Source: an uncultured Oscillibacter sp.
Lineage (GTDB): Bacteria > Bacillota > Clostridia > Oscillospirales > Oscillospiraceae
NCBI GenBank assembly: GCA_904393855.1
Contig: CAJFNE010000013.1
Span: 1-20,364 of the forward strand
Length of the DNA: 20,364 nt
Direction of reading: 5' to 3'
Shown: positions 19,840-20,364 of the stretch, one piece after another
Layout of the letters: each line of letters starts with the position of its first letter
Numbering within the stretch: position 1 is the stretch's first letter
The notes under the pieces: model-generated
Databases searched by the model: none
The model's input: the letters and a program-made list of their open reading frames with translations, nothing else
What the model was told of the DNA's origin: nothing
Program-made: the position numbers and the translations under genes

Positions 19840-20364
19840 TCAGGGGGTCTCCAGGGCCTTCACGGCCTTCACCACCCGGCTGGTGCCCAGCCGGGACGCG
19901 CCCAGGCGGAGGAAGTCCTCCGCGTCCTGGAGCGTGGCGATGCCGCCGGCGGCTTTGATCTTCACCTGGGGGCCCACGTGCTTTGCGAACAGGGCCACGT
20001 CCTCCCGAGTGGCGCCGCCGGTGCCGAAGCCGGTGGAGGTCTTGATATAGTCCGCGCCGGAGGCGGTGACGATCCCGCACATCCGGATCTTCTCCTCCTC
20101 CGTCAGGAAGCAGCACTCCACGATGACCTTCAGCACCTTCCCGCCGCAGGCGGCCTTCACGGCCTGGATCTCCGCGAGCACCTCGTCCCACTTCCGGTCC
20201 TTCACCCAGCCCAGGTTGATGACCATGTCGATCTCCCCGGCGCCGTTTTTCACCGCGTCCTCCGCCATGAAGCACTTAGCGGCGGTGGTGTCGTACCCGT
20301 TGGGGAAGCCGATGACGGTGCAGACGGGAATCCGCCCCGCCGCGTACTCCGCCGCCTGGCGCAC
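19840..20364 (-). CDS. deoC: Deoxyribose-phosphate aldolase, 5' end cut by window edge
   Basis: The C-terminal 174 residues of a class I TIM-barrel aldolase that splits 2-deoxyribose 5-phosphate to glyceraldehyde 3-phosphate and acetaldehyde. It works in deoxynucleoside breakdown in the cytoplasm. Motifs are VCTVIGFPNG at 14-23 of the visible part, EIDMVINLG at 44-52, VIVECCFLTEEE, and DYIKTSTGFGTGGAT at 105-119, where Lys108 is the Schiff-base lysine. KIKAAGGIAT contains the second active-site lysine, Lys137. The start lies right of the window; about 45-50 residues are missing compared with Gram-positive DeoC of about 220. It converges on the permease/kinase operon, so its neighbours cannot be judged. 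Confidence 0.93.
   Translation of the reverse strand: MRQAAEYAAGRIPVCTVIGFPNGYDTTAAKCFMAEDAVKNGAGEIDMVINLGWVKDRKWDEVLAEIQAVKAACGGKVLKVIVECCFLTEEEKIRMCGIVTASGADYIKTSTGFGTGGATREDVALFAKHVGPQVKIKAAGGIATLQDAEDFLRLGASRLGTSRVVKAVKALETP

Noticed and set aside
1..20364. Mobile elements, CRISPR arrays, tRNA or rRNA genes
   Set aside because: No transposase or integrase motifs, regularly spaced repeats, cloverleaf sequences or rRNA segments were seen.

Overview
The window is a dense, high-G+C stretch (roughly two thirds G+C by eye) with the gene style of a gut Clostridia member, most likely Oscillospirales (Flavonifractor/Lawsonibacter/Oscillibacter-like). The reasons are Gram-positive-type lipoproteins, strong AGGAGG-like ribosome sites, a DUF4358/transglutaminase lipoprotein, a carboxymuconolactone-decarboxylase/cupin/MerR locus, and an anion-permease/cytidylate-kinase-like pair. 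The genus is inference. Most genes lie on the minus strand; only the permease and kinase near 17.6-19.6 kb are on plus.

Region 1 (1-10491, minus) is one tightly packed unit: sensor kinase, response regulator, NagB-like deaminase/isomerase, NagA-like deacetylase, class II aldolase, TIM-like isomerase, LarA-like (DUF2088) enzyme, PPi-type phosphofructokinase-like kinase, TSUP (TauE/SafE) exporter and an aldose 1-epimerase that runs off the left edge. Gaps are 1-22 bp or 4-bp overlaps. A good sigma-A-type promoter at 10435-10463 sits inside an inverted repeat just after the terminator of the upstream operon. Superficially this is amino sugar to triose glycolysis. By eye, however, the NagB-, PFK- and TIM-like proteins, and less clearly NagA, keep catalytic residues but lose residues that bind the substrate phosphate in the textbook enzymes. 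I infer a dedicated parallel glycolysis-like pathway for a sugar that is not an ordinary 6-phosphate. A sulfo-sugar is one candidate, because a mutarotase and a TSUP exporter also occur in known sulfoglycolysis loci. This is the most interesting content of the window.

Region 2 (10519-13307, minus) is an SsuABC/TauABC/NrtABC-type ABC importer (permease, ATPase, lipoprotein binding protein) with a possible promoter and palindromic operator, ending in a strong terminator. Region 3 (13397-16406, minus) holds a DUF4358-transglutaminase lipoprotein, a tandem carboxymuconolactone decarboxylase-like protein, a degraded cupin remnant and a MerR regulator with its own promoter. Region 4 (16460-19705) has a LysR regulator divergent from a NhaD/ArsB-type anion or cation permease and a cytidylate-kinase-like protein, with strong promoters, a T-N11-A box and a terminator. 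Region 5 (19840-20364, minus) is the C-terminal part of deoxyribose-phosphate aldolase, separated from region 4 by three successive inverted repeats.

No rRNA, tRNA, CRISPR array, insertion sequence or phage gene was seen. Family assignments and residue comparisons were made by eye from remembered family motifs; none was checked by a search.
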